Positions 8,797 to 15,000 of a stretch of DNA of 16,623 nt are shown piece after piece. Positions within the stretch are counted from its first letter, which is position 1. The number at the start of each line of letters is the position of its first letter. Source of the stretch: an uncultured Dialister sp. GTDB taxonomy: Bacteria > Bacillota > Negativicutes > Veillonellales > Dialisteraceae. The position numbers and the translations under genes are program-made. The stretch covers positions 1 through 16,623 of the forward strand of contig NZ_CAAFRZ010000046.1 of the NCBI RefSeq assembly GCF_900765565.1. Direction: 5' to 3'. Below the pieces are notes generated by a model. The model saw nothing but the letters and a program-made list of their open reading frames with translations, was not told where the DNA came from and ran no database searches.

Positions 8797-9543
8797 ATGA
8801 AATTAGAACTGAAAAAGCCATCCCTGCTCCGGCCTGGTCCCAAAACGGAAGGATATCTCTTATCCGCCATGAACCTCTGGAATACGCCCCTTTCCCTGTG
8901 GGGGCTCTCCCAGGTCAATGCGCCGAAGGATGCAGAAATTCTGGACATCGGCTGCGGCGGTGGCAAGACCATTTCCCGTCTTCTGAAAAAAGTTCCGGAA
9001 GGCCACGTTTATGGCATTGATTCTTCCTTCCGGGCCGTCGATTTTTCCTGGCGCCTCAATGAGAAGGCCATTCGAGAAGGGCGCTGTCAGATCGTAGAGG
9101 GCACCGCCGAAGCCCTTCCCTTTGATGACAACCGTTTTGACCTGGTCATTGCGGAGGAGACCTTCTATTTCTGGAAAGACCCTGCCGCCTGCCTGAAGGA
9201 AATCTATCGGGTCCTGAAACCGGGAGGCCGGTTCCTCCTTCTCCATTCCAAGGGCGCCCTGCCGCCGGATAAGATTTATGAAAAACTGATTCCCCATATG
9301 AAGGTGTACGGCAAAAAGGAATTGAAAGAATACCTGGAAGATGCGGGATTCCGGAACGTATCGGCAAAATCAAGGCTGAGCGCCCTGGCGGTGACATCGG
9401 TGAAACCTCTCTCCGTACTGGACCAGGCAAAGAAGAGGCTGAAACTTTCTTCCTCCCTTCCCTATGGCAAACTCACGGCCATCGCCGTCAGCGCCGCCGC
9501 CCTGGGTCTCGCCGCCTACGGTGCTTCGAGAAGGAAAAAATAA
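8797..9543 (+). CDS. Class I SAM-dependent methyltransferase with C-terminal hydrophobic tail
   Basis: This 248-residue protein has a type-11 methyltransferase fold. SAM-binding motif I is ILDIGCGGGKT at about 48-58, the acidic residue after strand 2 is Asp75 in VYGIDSS, AEALPFDDNRFDLV holds motifs II-III, and RVLKPGGRFLLLHSK is the usual post-motif strand. The last 25 residues form a hydrophobic helix (about 226-243, LTAIAVSAAALGLAAYGA) ending in RRKK. This is unusual for the soluble family and suggests a C-terminal membrane anchor. The ATG at 8797 follows AAAGGAGGT at a good distance. TATAAT at 8752-8757 may be its -10 box, without a clear -35. The substrate cannot be deduced, and neighbours give no hint. 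A small molecule, a quinone or a lipid are all possible. Confidence 0.85.
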   Translation: MKLELKKPSLLRPGPKTEGYLLSAMNLWNTPLSLWGLSQVNAPKDAEILDIGCGGGKTISRLLKKVPEGHVYGIDSSFRAVDFSWRLNEKAIREGRCQIVEGTAEALPFDDNRFDLVIAEETFYFWKDPAACLKEIYRVLKPGGRFLLLHSKGALPPDKIYEKLIPHMKVYGKKELKEYLEDAGFRNVSAKSRLSALAVTSVKPLSVLDQAKKRLKLSSSLPYGKLTAIAVSAAALGLAAYGASRRKK

Positions 9544-9644
9544 ATGGACATCCTGCCTCGCAGGAAATGGAGATCGAAGCCTATGCATAAACCACCATTT
9601 TATTAATGTTCTATAACTTTTATGATACAGGTTCAATTTTCTGA

Positions 9645-9673
9645 TTGACATCCGTCCCAAAATTTTCTATAAT
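9645..9673 (+). promoter_or_regulatory. Consensus promoter of the candidate small RNA
   Basis: A perfect -35 TTGACA (9645-9650), a 17-bp spacer and a perfect -10 TATAAT (9668-9673) predict a start near 9680. No open reading frame with a ribosome site follows before the terminator at 9777. Confidence 0.85.
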
Positions 9674-9679
9674 ATGTTT

Positions 9680-9814
9680 ATTCTAGAATCTGTTTCGCAG
9701 GTTCTGGAATAAGGTATTCTCCATTGGCGATTCCGGTTCCCGGGATCAGCGCGCCCAATCACCACTGGGGGAAATGAAGGAGCGGGATCCCCCTAAGTCC
9801 CGCTCCTTTCCTTT
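9680..9814 (+). ncRNA. Candidate small non-coding RNA of about 130 nt
   Basis: A consensus promoter at 9645-9673 and a terminator at 9777-9814 bound a transcript of about 130 nt with no plausible coding region. It can fold into consecutive hairpins. These are AGAATCTG/CAGGTTCT around TTTCG (9685-9692/9698-9705), GAATA/TATTC (9707-9711/9715-9719), ATTGG/CCAAT (9723-9727/9755-9759) enclosing GATTCCGG-TTC-CCGGGATC (9729-9747), and the terminator stem. I compared it from memory with SRP RNA (its tetraloop region is absent), 6S RNA, tmRNA and RNase P RNA and saw no match. It may be a regulatory RNA. A terminated leader is less likely, since no gene follows for over 500 bases. Confidence 0.65.
9777..9814 (+). 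terminator. Terminator of the candidate small RNA
   Basis: A perfect 11-bp stem, AAGGAGCGGGA (9777-9787) with TCCCGCTCCTT (9798-9808), is followed by a T-rich tract (TTTCCTTTAT). Confidence 0.8.
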
Positions 9815-10029
9815 ATATTGTTCACTATTGCAAACGACTTGCCTGTCCTCACAATTTATAAACAGAAATTTTTGATTGTATAAATAAGAAACCCGGTCTT
9901 TCCCCAATGGGAAGTACCGATTGGTTCCCCAGGGGCATTTCCCTTTGTCACGACAGAATGGGCCTCTTTCTATTGCCCCTTTACCAATGGAGCAATACCA
10001 TTTACATCACTTTTTAGTACATTTTGTGT
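9815..10029. other. Intergenic stretch without a gene
   Basis: No credible reading frame. Between 9895 and 10000 there are several short palindromic pieces: TTCCC/GGGAA around CAAT, CCCCAGGGG, and CCAAT/ATTGG pairs. They might belong to a structured RNA on either strand. I see no matching promoter-terminator pair and assign nothing. Confidence 0.4.
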
Positions 10030-10059
10030 TTGACAATGGGGGTAATAGTCTTTTATAAT
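10030..10059 (+). promoter_or_regulatory. Consensus promoter upstream of the TetR-family gene
   Basis: A perfect TTGACA (10030-10035), an 18-bp spacer and a perfect TATAAT (10054-10059) predict a start near 10066, about 320 nt before the regulator's start codon. Confidence 0.8.
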
Positions 10060-10065
10060 AGTCCT

Positions 10066-10384
10066 AAGTTAGGGGTTATATTTTTATGCATCCTGCAATA
10101 TAGGGTACACAAATCAATAGGCCACGATGATTCGATTTCCTGAGATTGATGGCAGTTCAGGGCCTCTGCAGCAGATGCAGATGGTTTGCCTCATCTTATT
10201 GGATAAATCTATCGCTAATGGTTTCAGGTCCCTGTATACCTGCTGTTTCTCTGTTTCCCAATATTCAGGGGAGATGGGAAACAGGAAAAACGAAGAAACC
10301 CCTGTCCCGCCGTGACTCGTTCGAGCGGCCGATAAGCAGGTACACCGGCAGGAACAAAATTTTTAGGGGAAAAGCGAGGTTACT
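10066..10384 (+). promoter_or_regulatory. Long 5' leader with potential alternative structures
   Basis: About 320 untranslated nt separate the promoter from the TetR-family start. The 3' half can form a closing helix TACCTGCT/AGCAGGTA (10237-10244/10335-10342) around a stem CTGTTTCCC/GGGAAACAG (10251-10259/10276-10284) and CTCG/CGAG (10316-10319/10322-10325). The segment ACAGG (10281-10285) could instead pair with CCTGT (10301-10305), which excludes the second stem. No known riboswitch class was recognised. A frame for 62 residues (10127-10315) lacks a ribosome site and looks spurious. Confidence 0.4.
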
Positions 10385-11059
10385 ATGGCTAAAGCAGAAA
10401 AAAGAGCTGTACACATGAAAGGAATCCGCAGCCGGATCCTCAAAACTGCGGAAAACCTGTTTTTAGAACAGGGATATAAGACCACCACCATACGCCAGAT
10501 TGTACAGGATTCCGGTATCACTTCCGGAAGTATCTATAATATATATGAAGACAAGGAACACCTCTTTGCAGCACTGATTGATGAATTCCTTAACGATGCC
10601 GCAAACCGTGTAGGTGAAGCACTGGAAGACAGGACACCGGAGCAGCGTCTCGTCGGTTTCATCGCCATGGAACTCTATTCTGTGGAAAAGAGCCCGGTCA
10701 TCCGGGAAATGATGTATGCCGCCCATTCATCGCCCCTGATCATGGAAAGCGTCATTGAAAACCATGCCTACCTGGCACGGGAAATCTGGGATGCCCGCCG
10801 GCATACAAAGATTGAAAGCCTTTCCACCGCTCTTCTCCTTTCTGAAGGAGCTGTGGCTTCCTATGTACTCTGCTTCGACTTTTCTGAAAAGCTGGACTAC
10901 AGTGCCATCCGGAAACGGGTCATGTTCTCCATCCTTCGTACACTGGGACTGGATACCAGGGAAACCAATAAGCTCATTGCCTACATGGAAGAAAACAAGG
11001 ATCTCTGGCTCAGCCTGGCAGACCAGGTCCTGCACCATTCCGAAGAGATCAAGGCATGA
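10385..11059 (+). CDS. TetR/AcrR family transcriptional regulator
   Basis: This 224-residue protein has an N-terminal TetR helix-turn-helix (about residues 14-60: ILKTAENLFLEQGYKTTT, then IRQIVQDSGITSGSIYNIY) and a helical C-terminal ligand-binding domain that I cannot assign to a subgroup. Such proteins usually repress transporter or metabolic genes until they bind a small molecule. The start at 10385 is preceded by GCGAGGT. An in-frame ATG ten codons later has a poorer site. It is transcribed alone from the promoter at 10030-10059 and ends at a strong terminator. No obvious target gene is adjacent, since the following 600 bases are repeats, so its regulon is unknown. Confidence 0.92.
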   Translation: MAKAEKRAVHMKGIRSRILKTAENLFLEQGYKTTTIRQIVQDSGITSGSIYNIYEDKEHLFAALIDEFLNDAANRVGEALEDRTPEQRLVGFIAMELYSVEKSPVIREMMYAAHSSPLIMESVIENHAYLAREIWDARRHTKIESLSTALLLSEGAVASYVLCFDFSEKLDYSAIRKRVMFSILRTLGLDTRETNKLIAYMEENKDLWLSLADQVLHHSEEIKA

Positions 11060-11078
11060 GCCCCTATTCACAGGATAT

Positions 11079-11121
11079 AAAAAAGAAGCCGTAACCCCAA
11101 GTGGTTTATGGCTTCTTTTTT
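11079..11121 (+). terminator. Rho-independent terminator of the TetR-family gene
   Basis: A perfect 12-bp A/T-flanked stem, AAAAAAGAAGCC (11079-11090) with GGCTTCTTTTTT (11110-11121), lies 20 nt after the stop. Being symmetric, it could work on both strands. Confidence 0.88.
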
Positions 11122-11167
11122 AGTATACACAGCCAGCGCTTTCCCGTACAGATATGCTCTTTCCTTT

Positions 11168-11500
11168 TCCAAGTGGGGCACTTGCTTACTATGATTCTCG
11201 ATATGCAAGCCAGACGGCCCACAGCAAAGCCGCAGGATGGATGGTCATAATGGCCAGCGGTGTAATATAAGACACAACCTATCCGGTTTCTTCTTTACCG
11301 GACTCATCTGCTTCGCAGATCTCATCTTTTCCATTCTCCGCTTTTTTCCAAGCTTACTTACCAAGATTCTCGATATGTGAAACAATCGATAGCATGCAGG
11401 CCCTTAGAGAAGGGCCGCGGCAAAGCCGCAGGATGGATTACCGCAATAGTAAGCGGCGGAGTATAAGACATAGCCAATCTCTGCTTAGCAGACTCCACTT
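11168..11500. repeat. Two degenerate direct repeats, period about 179 bp
   Basis: Unit A starts at about 11168 and unit B at about 11347. Both begin TCCAAG and share GATTCTCGATATG. Both then contain GCAAAGCCGCAGGATGGAT, a short variable stretch, and a stretch ending TATAAGACA. Each has small hairpins (for example CCGG...CCGG at 11283-11301 and GGCCCTT/AAGGGCC near 11399-11416). No coding potential. These are probably remnants of an intergenic repeat family. Confidence 0.55.
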
Positions 11501-11542
11501 CTGTGAGGGGAAATCTATCTCTCCCTCTTCAGTCTGCCAAAA

Positions 11543-11764
11543 CGGCGGTGGCAGCATGCCCTGTGACTCTACAGTCAAGAACCGCTACAGCTTCGTTGAG
11601 CCCCGAAATCTTTCTTACATTCAGGAATGCAGGTTTTTTACCTCCATTTCAGGAATATTACATGGGCAGAAGCATTTTTTTGGGAGATTTTTCGACTCTT
11701 CCTGACCACTATCCCCTTTTTATTCGAATGATTCCCTGTTCCTTTCTATTTCATTACACCGCTC
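11543..11764. repeat. Dispersed repeat, copy 2 (degenerate)
   Basis: It matches the inner part of the 4886-5290 element. GCGGTGGCAGCATGC (11545-11559) corresponds to 4980-4994. CGCTACAGC and CGAAATCTTTCTT follow at the same relative places, and GGGAGATTTTTCGACTC lies near 11682-11698. The right end ACACCGCTC (11756-11764) resembles copy 1's right inverted repeat and overlaps the last codons of the reductase gene. The outer GTCTCAATCACATTTG ends are absent. Confidence 0.55.
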
Positions 11765-12297
11765 TTCCCATGGCTTCTGCTTCCGCCAGTTCCTGGTGGC
11801 CCCGGATGGAGCCGTCAGTCGTAGTTCTTCCGGCAAAGATGACGCCCCGGAGTTTCGCCTTGTTGAAGACCTTGAGCCATCCTTCCACACCGCCTATGGC
11901 ATGCTGGGGTGTATCCCTTTCTCCGGACTCCGCCGTGGTGAGGAGGTACACATCCCGGAAATCATAGTCCGCCGTGTAGAGGCAGTTCGTCCTGTCCAAA
12001 AGGGTTTTCATCTGGCCGCTCATTTCGTAGTAATAGATGGGCGTAGCAAAGACCACCACGTCGGCCCTGCGGATTTTCTGTACCACCTCTTCCGCATCAT
12101 CATGGTTCACCACGCAGGTCTTTGTTTTCAGGCAACCCCAGCAGCCGATGCAGAAGCCGATCCGCTTCCCCGCCATGGGCACAAATTCCACTTCATTTCC
12201 CGCTTCCTCCGCCCCTTTGGCAAAGGACTGGGCCAGGATATTGGGAATTTCCATGAAGCCTTGGGCTGGTGCCGATAATCAATACTTTTTTAGCCAT
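11754..12297 (-). pseudogene. Flavodoxin-like NADPH-dependent FMN reductase, frameshifted near the N-terminus
   Basis: The main frame (11754-12254, 166 residues) encodes most of a flavodoxin-fold FMN reductase. It has GFCIGCWGCLKTKTCVVNHDD, the cysteine-rich segment of iron-sulfur-flavoprotein relatives, then VVVFATPIYYYEMSGQMKTLLDR. The normal start lies in another frame at 12297: GGAGGT, then ATG, reading MAKKVLIIGTSPRLHGNS, the expected FMN-phosphate loop. The frames would join if one C of a CCC run (GGG at 12243-12245 on the plus strand) were removed, giving a 180-residue protein starting MAKKVLIIGTSPRLHGNSN. The ATG at 12254 lacks a ribosome site. Either the gene is inactive or the base is a sequencing error. 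It lies 5 nt after the ABC permease and is probably co-transcribed. Confidence 0.85.
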
Positions 12298-12302
12298 ACG
12301 AT

Positions 12303-13112
12303 TTACCTCCCATTCTGGGATACCGCCATGCGATGAAACCGGCGGAACCCGAAACCTGCCATAAGAATAATGGAAATAAGGAGCCCGGAAATGCTGAAAT
12401 ACACCGGCATGCTCGAAAGCCCGGGCATGGTGATATACCGGAGGGCCTCATTGGCGTAGACCAGGGGATTCAGGAGAACCAGCACCTGGAAAACGGGTAC
12501 CGAAGAGAGGGCGCCCCAGCTGAAGAAAATGGCTCCCGTAAAGACCATGGGCATGAGGAATCCTGGAAACATAGCTGCGATTTCCATGGGCTTCACGATG
12601 GTCCCCACCAGGAGACCCAGGGATGCAGAAGCCAGTGCAATCAGCAGCAGTATGGGAACCAGGGCCAGTCCCTCTCCCACGGTCACCGCCATATGGAGTC
12701 CCGATCCCATGAAAAGAAGGGACACCGGCAGCACCAGGAGCCCGCCGATGAATGCCTCGATAATGCCCACCGCCATCTTGGCCAGAGCGATAAGATTCAC
12801 CGGCACCGGCGCCTGCAGGCGGTCTTCGATTTCATGGCGGTTATTGAAATCCATGGTAAAGGGAATGGCAGTACCATGGATGCCGGTGATGAGGATGCTC
12901 ATACCCACCATGCCCCAGAACATCTGGGACTGGAAGGTGTCCGGCATCATGCCGATGGCCGGAAGGATATAGCCGTAAATCACAATCAGTACCGCCGGCA
13001 GCATCATCACCCGGAAAACGAATTCCCATTTATCCCGCCACTGGGCCAGGAAATCCCTTTCCACCATGGCCATAAAAACGGATCTGTAAAAACTGTTACT
13101 GTACATCTGCAT
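12303..13112 (-). CDS. ABC-2 type transporter permease
   Basis: This is the membrane subunit of an ABC exporter, with 269 residues and about six hydrophobic segments (for example VMMLPAVLIVIYGYILP, LALVPILLLIALASASLGLL, and the last VYFSISGLLISIILMAGFGF). The layout fits ABC2_membrane/DrrB-type permeases, which pair with one ATPase to export drugs, lipids or polysaccharides. The start at 13112 (MQMYSNSFYRS) has AAAGGGG upstream and overlaps the ATPase gene by 17 nt. A longer frame to 13145 lacks a ribosome site. Its last codons form the GGAGG ribosome site of the reductase gene. The substrate cannot be read from sequence. Confidence 0.9.
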   Translation of the reverse strand: MQMYSNSFYRSVFMAMVERDFLAQWRDKWEFVFRVMMLPAVLIVIYGYILPAIGMMPDTFQSQMFWGMVGMSILITGIHGTAIPFTMDFNNRHEIEDRLQAPVPVNLIALAKMAVGIIEAFIGGLLVLPVSLLFMGSGLHMAVTVGEGLALVPILLLIALASASLGLLVGTIVKPMEIAAMFPGFLMPMVFTGAIFFSWGALSSVPVFQVLVLLNPLVYANEALRYITMPGLSSMPVYFSISGLLISIILMAGFGFRRFHRMAVSQNGR

Positions 13113-13914
13113 TGAGCCCCTTTCCTGTGAGATACACAAATACATCGTTCAGGTTGATTCTGCTCTCTCCATCGGAAACGGCCGCTGCCGCCTCATGGGG
13201 AATCACCCCATCCTTTGGGACCAGGGCCTTCAACTCCCGGCTCGTGCCGAAAGCTTCGATGGTCCCATGGTTTACGATGGCAATGTGGCGGCAGAACTTT
13301 TCCGGTTCCTCCATGTAGTGGGTGGTAAGGAAAATGGTGGTCCCCTCCCGGTTCAGCTCCACCATCTGTTCCCAGAGGATTTCCCGGTAATTGGGATCCA
13401 GCCCCGTAGTCGGTTCATCAAGGAATAAGATGGATGGCCTGTGCATGATGGCCCTGGCGATTTTAAGGCGCTGGCTCATGCCGCCGGAAAAAGAAGATAC
13501 CCGGTCATCCCTCCGTTCCCAGAGGCCGAATTTCTTCAGCAGTTCATCGGCCCTGCGGGCTGCATCCTTCCTGTCCATGCCGAAATAGCGGCCGTGGAAA
13601 AGAAGATTTTCTCTTGCCGTGAGGCTCCGGTCCAGATTATTGTGCTGGGCCACCACCCCGATTTTGCCCCGGGCTGCCGCGGGATTTTCCAGAATGGACC
13701 GGTCATCCAGAATGATGTCTCCCCCATCCGCCGCCAGCCCTGTGGTGAGCATGGCAATGGTGGTACTCTTTCCGGCTCCGTTGGGCCCCAGGAATCCAAA
13801 GATTTCTCCCCTTTCCACCCGGAAAGAAATCCCCTTCACCGCCTCCAGAAGGTTCCCGTTCTTCTCACGAAAGGTTTTCCTCAGATTTCTCACATCCAGT
13901 ATCACATCATCCAT
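13096..13914 (-). CDS. ABC transporter ATP-binding protein (DrrA/CcmA-like)
   Basis: This is the nucleotide-binding subunit that powers the permease encoded next. The 272-residue protein has all the hallmarks: Walker A GPNGAGKST at 43-51, Q-loop Gln90, signature FSGGMSQ at 142-148, Walker B ILFLDEP with Asp166-Glu167, and the H-loop His199 in TTHYMEE. The tail of about 60 residues after the core is typical of the DrrA-like exporter branch. The start at 13914 follows AAGGAG. It is first of three genes read leftward from the promoter at 14069-14096. The TetR-family gene at 14312, on the same strand upstream, may regulate it, but its own divergent neighbour is an equally good target. Confidence 0.95.
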   Translation of the reverse strand: MDDVILDVRNLRKTFREKNGNLLEAVKGISFRVERGEIFGFLGPNGAGKSTTIAMLTTGLAADGGDIILDDRSILENPAAARGKIGVVAQHNNLDRSLTARENLLFHGRYFGMDRKDAARRADELLKKFGLWERRDDRVSSFSGGMSQRLKIARAIMHRPSILFLDEPTTGLDPNYREILWEQMVELNREGTTIFLTTHYMEEPEKFCRHIAIVNHGTIEAFGTSRELKALVPKDGVIPHEAAAAVSDGESRINLNDVFVYLTGKGLNADVQ

Positions 13915-13995
13915 GGTCTTTCTCCTTCCCTTCCAGCGGACCCATAGGGGCTGTCTATTCTATATTTCGCTTATTATAGATATGATATTTTGAAA

Positions 13996-14054
13996 ATTAA
14001 GGCTTCCCAAGGGATAAATCCCCGGAAGCCATCGGCAGGACCGATCATCGGTCC
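13996..14054 (-). promoter_or_regulatory. ABC operon leader: 17-bp palindrome and attenuator-like hairpin
   Basis: Just downstream of the promoter is a 17-bp palindrome perfect about its centre, GGACCGATCATCGGTCC (14038-14054), which could be a repressor site or an RNA hairpin. Next, read leftward, comes a stem GGCTTCC/GGAAGCC (14001-14007/14024-14030) with inner GGGA/TCCC, followed on the minus strand by TTAATTTT. This resembles a weak terminator ahead of the first gene. Confidence 0.5.
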
Positions 14055-14068
14055 CCGGTTCTGTAATC

Positions 14069-14096
14069 ATTATATCTTATTTTCGCGATATGTCAA
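14069..14096 (-). promoter_or_regulatory. Promoter of the ABC transporter operon
   Basis: On the minus strand a perfect TTGACA (14096-14091), a 16-bp spacer and a perfect TATAAT (14074-14069) predict a start near 14062, about 150 nt before the ATPase start codon. Confidence 0.75.
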
Positions 14097-14132
14097 TTAG
14101 TTTTATGGTGAGATAGTGGGAAAGTGGATTGG

Positions 14133-14207
14133 TGGGATAGTGGGATAGTGGGATAGTGGGATAGTGGAAATGGCTCAATAGGTTGGAAAGGTTGGATGGG
14201 TTGGATC
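14133..14207. repeat. Two adjacent short tandem repeats (8-bp and 9-bp units)
   Basis: Four perfect copies of TGGGATAG run from 14133 to 14164, with degenerate copies from about 14111. They are followed by three GGTTGGANN units at 14181-14207. The tract lies between the TetR-family gene's terminator and the ABC promoter and has no coding role. Copy number could vary by slippage. Confidence 0.8.
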
Positions 14208-14244
14208 AGTTGATTTCGGATTATCTACGATTTCTTGAGACAGT

Positions 14245-14284
14245 GAAATAGGAAGCTTCCCGGTCATGGTGAGCTTCCTATTTC
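14245..14284 (-). terminator. Terminator-like hairpin after the second TetR-family gene
   Basis: A perfect 13-bp stem, GAAATAGGAAGCT (14245-14257) with AGCTTCCTATTTC (14272-14284), lies about 27 nt past the stop. The T tract on the minus strand is short, so termination may be partial. Confidence 0.6.
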
Positions 14285-14311
14285 TGCCTTCAGGAATATG
14301 GTGTTTATTCT

Positions 14312-14905
14312 TCAATCTCCCTGACTTTCCTGGTCCTTTATGTCCAGCAGCGTGAAGGATCCCTCCGGCCGGAAGGACAGGGCAATGTCTGTCATTTGGG
14401 CAGGTGTTTCCTTCATGCCGTGATCCATCCATAGACAGAGGTTATTATAGATACCGCCGATATGATAGGAAATCATGAACTCTTCCTTTGCCGGAAGCTT
14501 ACGCCCCGGTTCCTTGAGCCGAAAGCACCGGTTCAGCACATCCAGCAGGAGATAGGAGAGCCCATTCCTGTGAATCAGGAGCAGGTCATCGCGGTGGGCA
14601 TAAAAGGTATCAAAAATCTGCCTCGTATAGGCATGGAAGGTCCGGTCGGGCCCCTTCCGGTAGGTCTCCTGATATTCCCTCATAATGGTCATGAGGTAGA
14701 ATCGCAGGATGTCCTCTTTACAGGAAAAATGGCGGTAATAGCTGGAACGGTTCACCCCCGCCTTTTCCGCGATTTCTCCGATAGAAATATGGTCGTAGTC
14801 CTTTGTCTCCATCAGAATCAGCAGCGCCTCCACCAAGTACTGCCGGATCTGCTGCCCCGCCAATCCTTTGATCCGCATAGCAACAAAACTCCCTTCCTGT
14901 TGCAT
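14312..14905 (-). CDS. TetR/AcrR family regulator (DhaS-like C-terminus)
   Basis: This 197-residue protein has an N-terminal helix-turn-helix (about 26-70, with ISIGEIAEKAGVNRSSYYRHF) and a C-terminal half whose pattern (FYAHRDDLLLIHRNGLSYLL, then YHIGGIYNNLCLWMDHGM) resembles the DhaS-type TetR C-terminal family. The start at 14905 is preceded by GGGAGGGT. A second ATG at 14878 has a more distant site. It is divergent from the metallo-beta-lactamase-fold gene at 15001. The 95 bp between them contain the perfect palindrome GCTATCATGATAGC (14942-14955), a likely operator for this protein that would control both genes. The effector is unknown. It could also act on the ABC operon downstream. Confidence 0.9.
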   Translation of the reverse strand: MQQEGSFVAMRIKGLAGQQIRQYLVEALLILMETKDYDHISIGEIAEKAGVNRSSYYRHFSCKEDILRFYLMTIMREYQETYRKGPDRTFHAYTRQIFDTFYAHRDDLLLIHRNGLSYLLLDVLNRCFRLKEPGRKLPAKEEFMISYHIGGIYNNLCLWMDHGMKETPAQMTDIALSFRPEGSFTLLDIKDQESQGD

Positions 14906-14920
14906 CTACCCTCCCGGGCC

Positions 14921-14976
14921 TTGATATAAGAAACAACTGTTGCTATCATGATAGCGTAATCAACGAACTAAGACAA
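14921..14976. promoter_or_regulatory. Overlapping divergent promoters on a 14-bp palindromic operator
   Basis: Plus strand: TTGATA (14921-14926), 17 bp, TATCAT (14944-14949), towards the gene at 15001. Minus strand: TTGTCT (14976-14971), 17 bp, TATCAT (14953-14948), towards the TetR-family gene. Both -10 boxes lie inside the perfect palindrome GCTATCATGATAGC (14942-14955). A repressor bound there would block both, and polymerase can occupy only one at a time. Confidence 0.6.
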
Positions 14977-15000
14977 GCAGTACCCAATGGAGGCCAGACT

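Noticed and set aside
8550..8972. A minus-strand frame of 140 codons with a KWLKWLKWL stretch.
   Set aside because: It overlaps the methyltransferase start in antisense, the repeat stretch is the 9-bp tandem repeat, and there is no ribosome site.
9680..9814. An SRP (4.5S) RNA or 6S RNA assignment for the small RNA.
   Set aside because: The conserved SRP tetraloop and asymmetric-loop sequence are missing, and the length and fold do not suit the large bubble of 6S RNA.
10127..10315. A short frame (62 codons) in the leader of the TetR-family gene, as a possible leader peptide.
   Set aside because: It has no ribosome site, no run of regulatory codons and no family-like features.
10220..10350. 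A possible cobalamin riboswitch, because of GGGAAACAGG and TCCCGCCGTGAC.
   Set aside because: The conserved boxes are not in the proper order or context, and the downstream gene is a TetR-family regulator rather than a B12-related gene.
14133..14207. A CRISPR array, because of the regular repeats.
   Set aside because: The units are only 8-9 bp with no spacers between them, so it is a simple tandem repeat.
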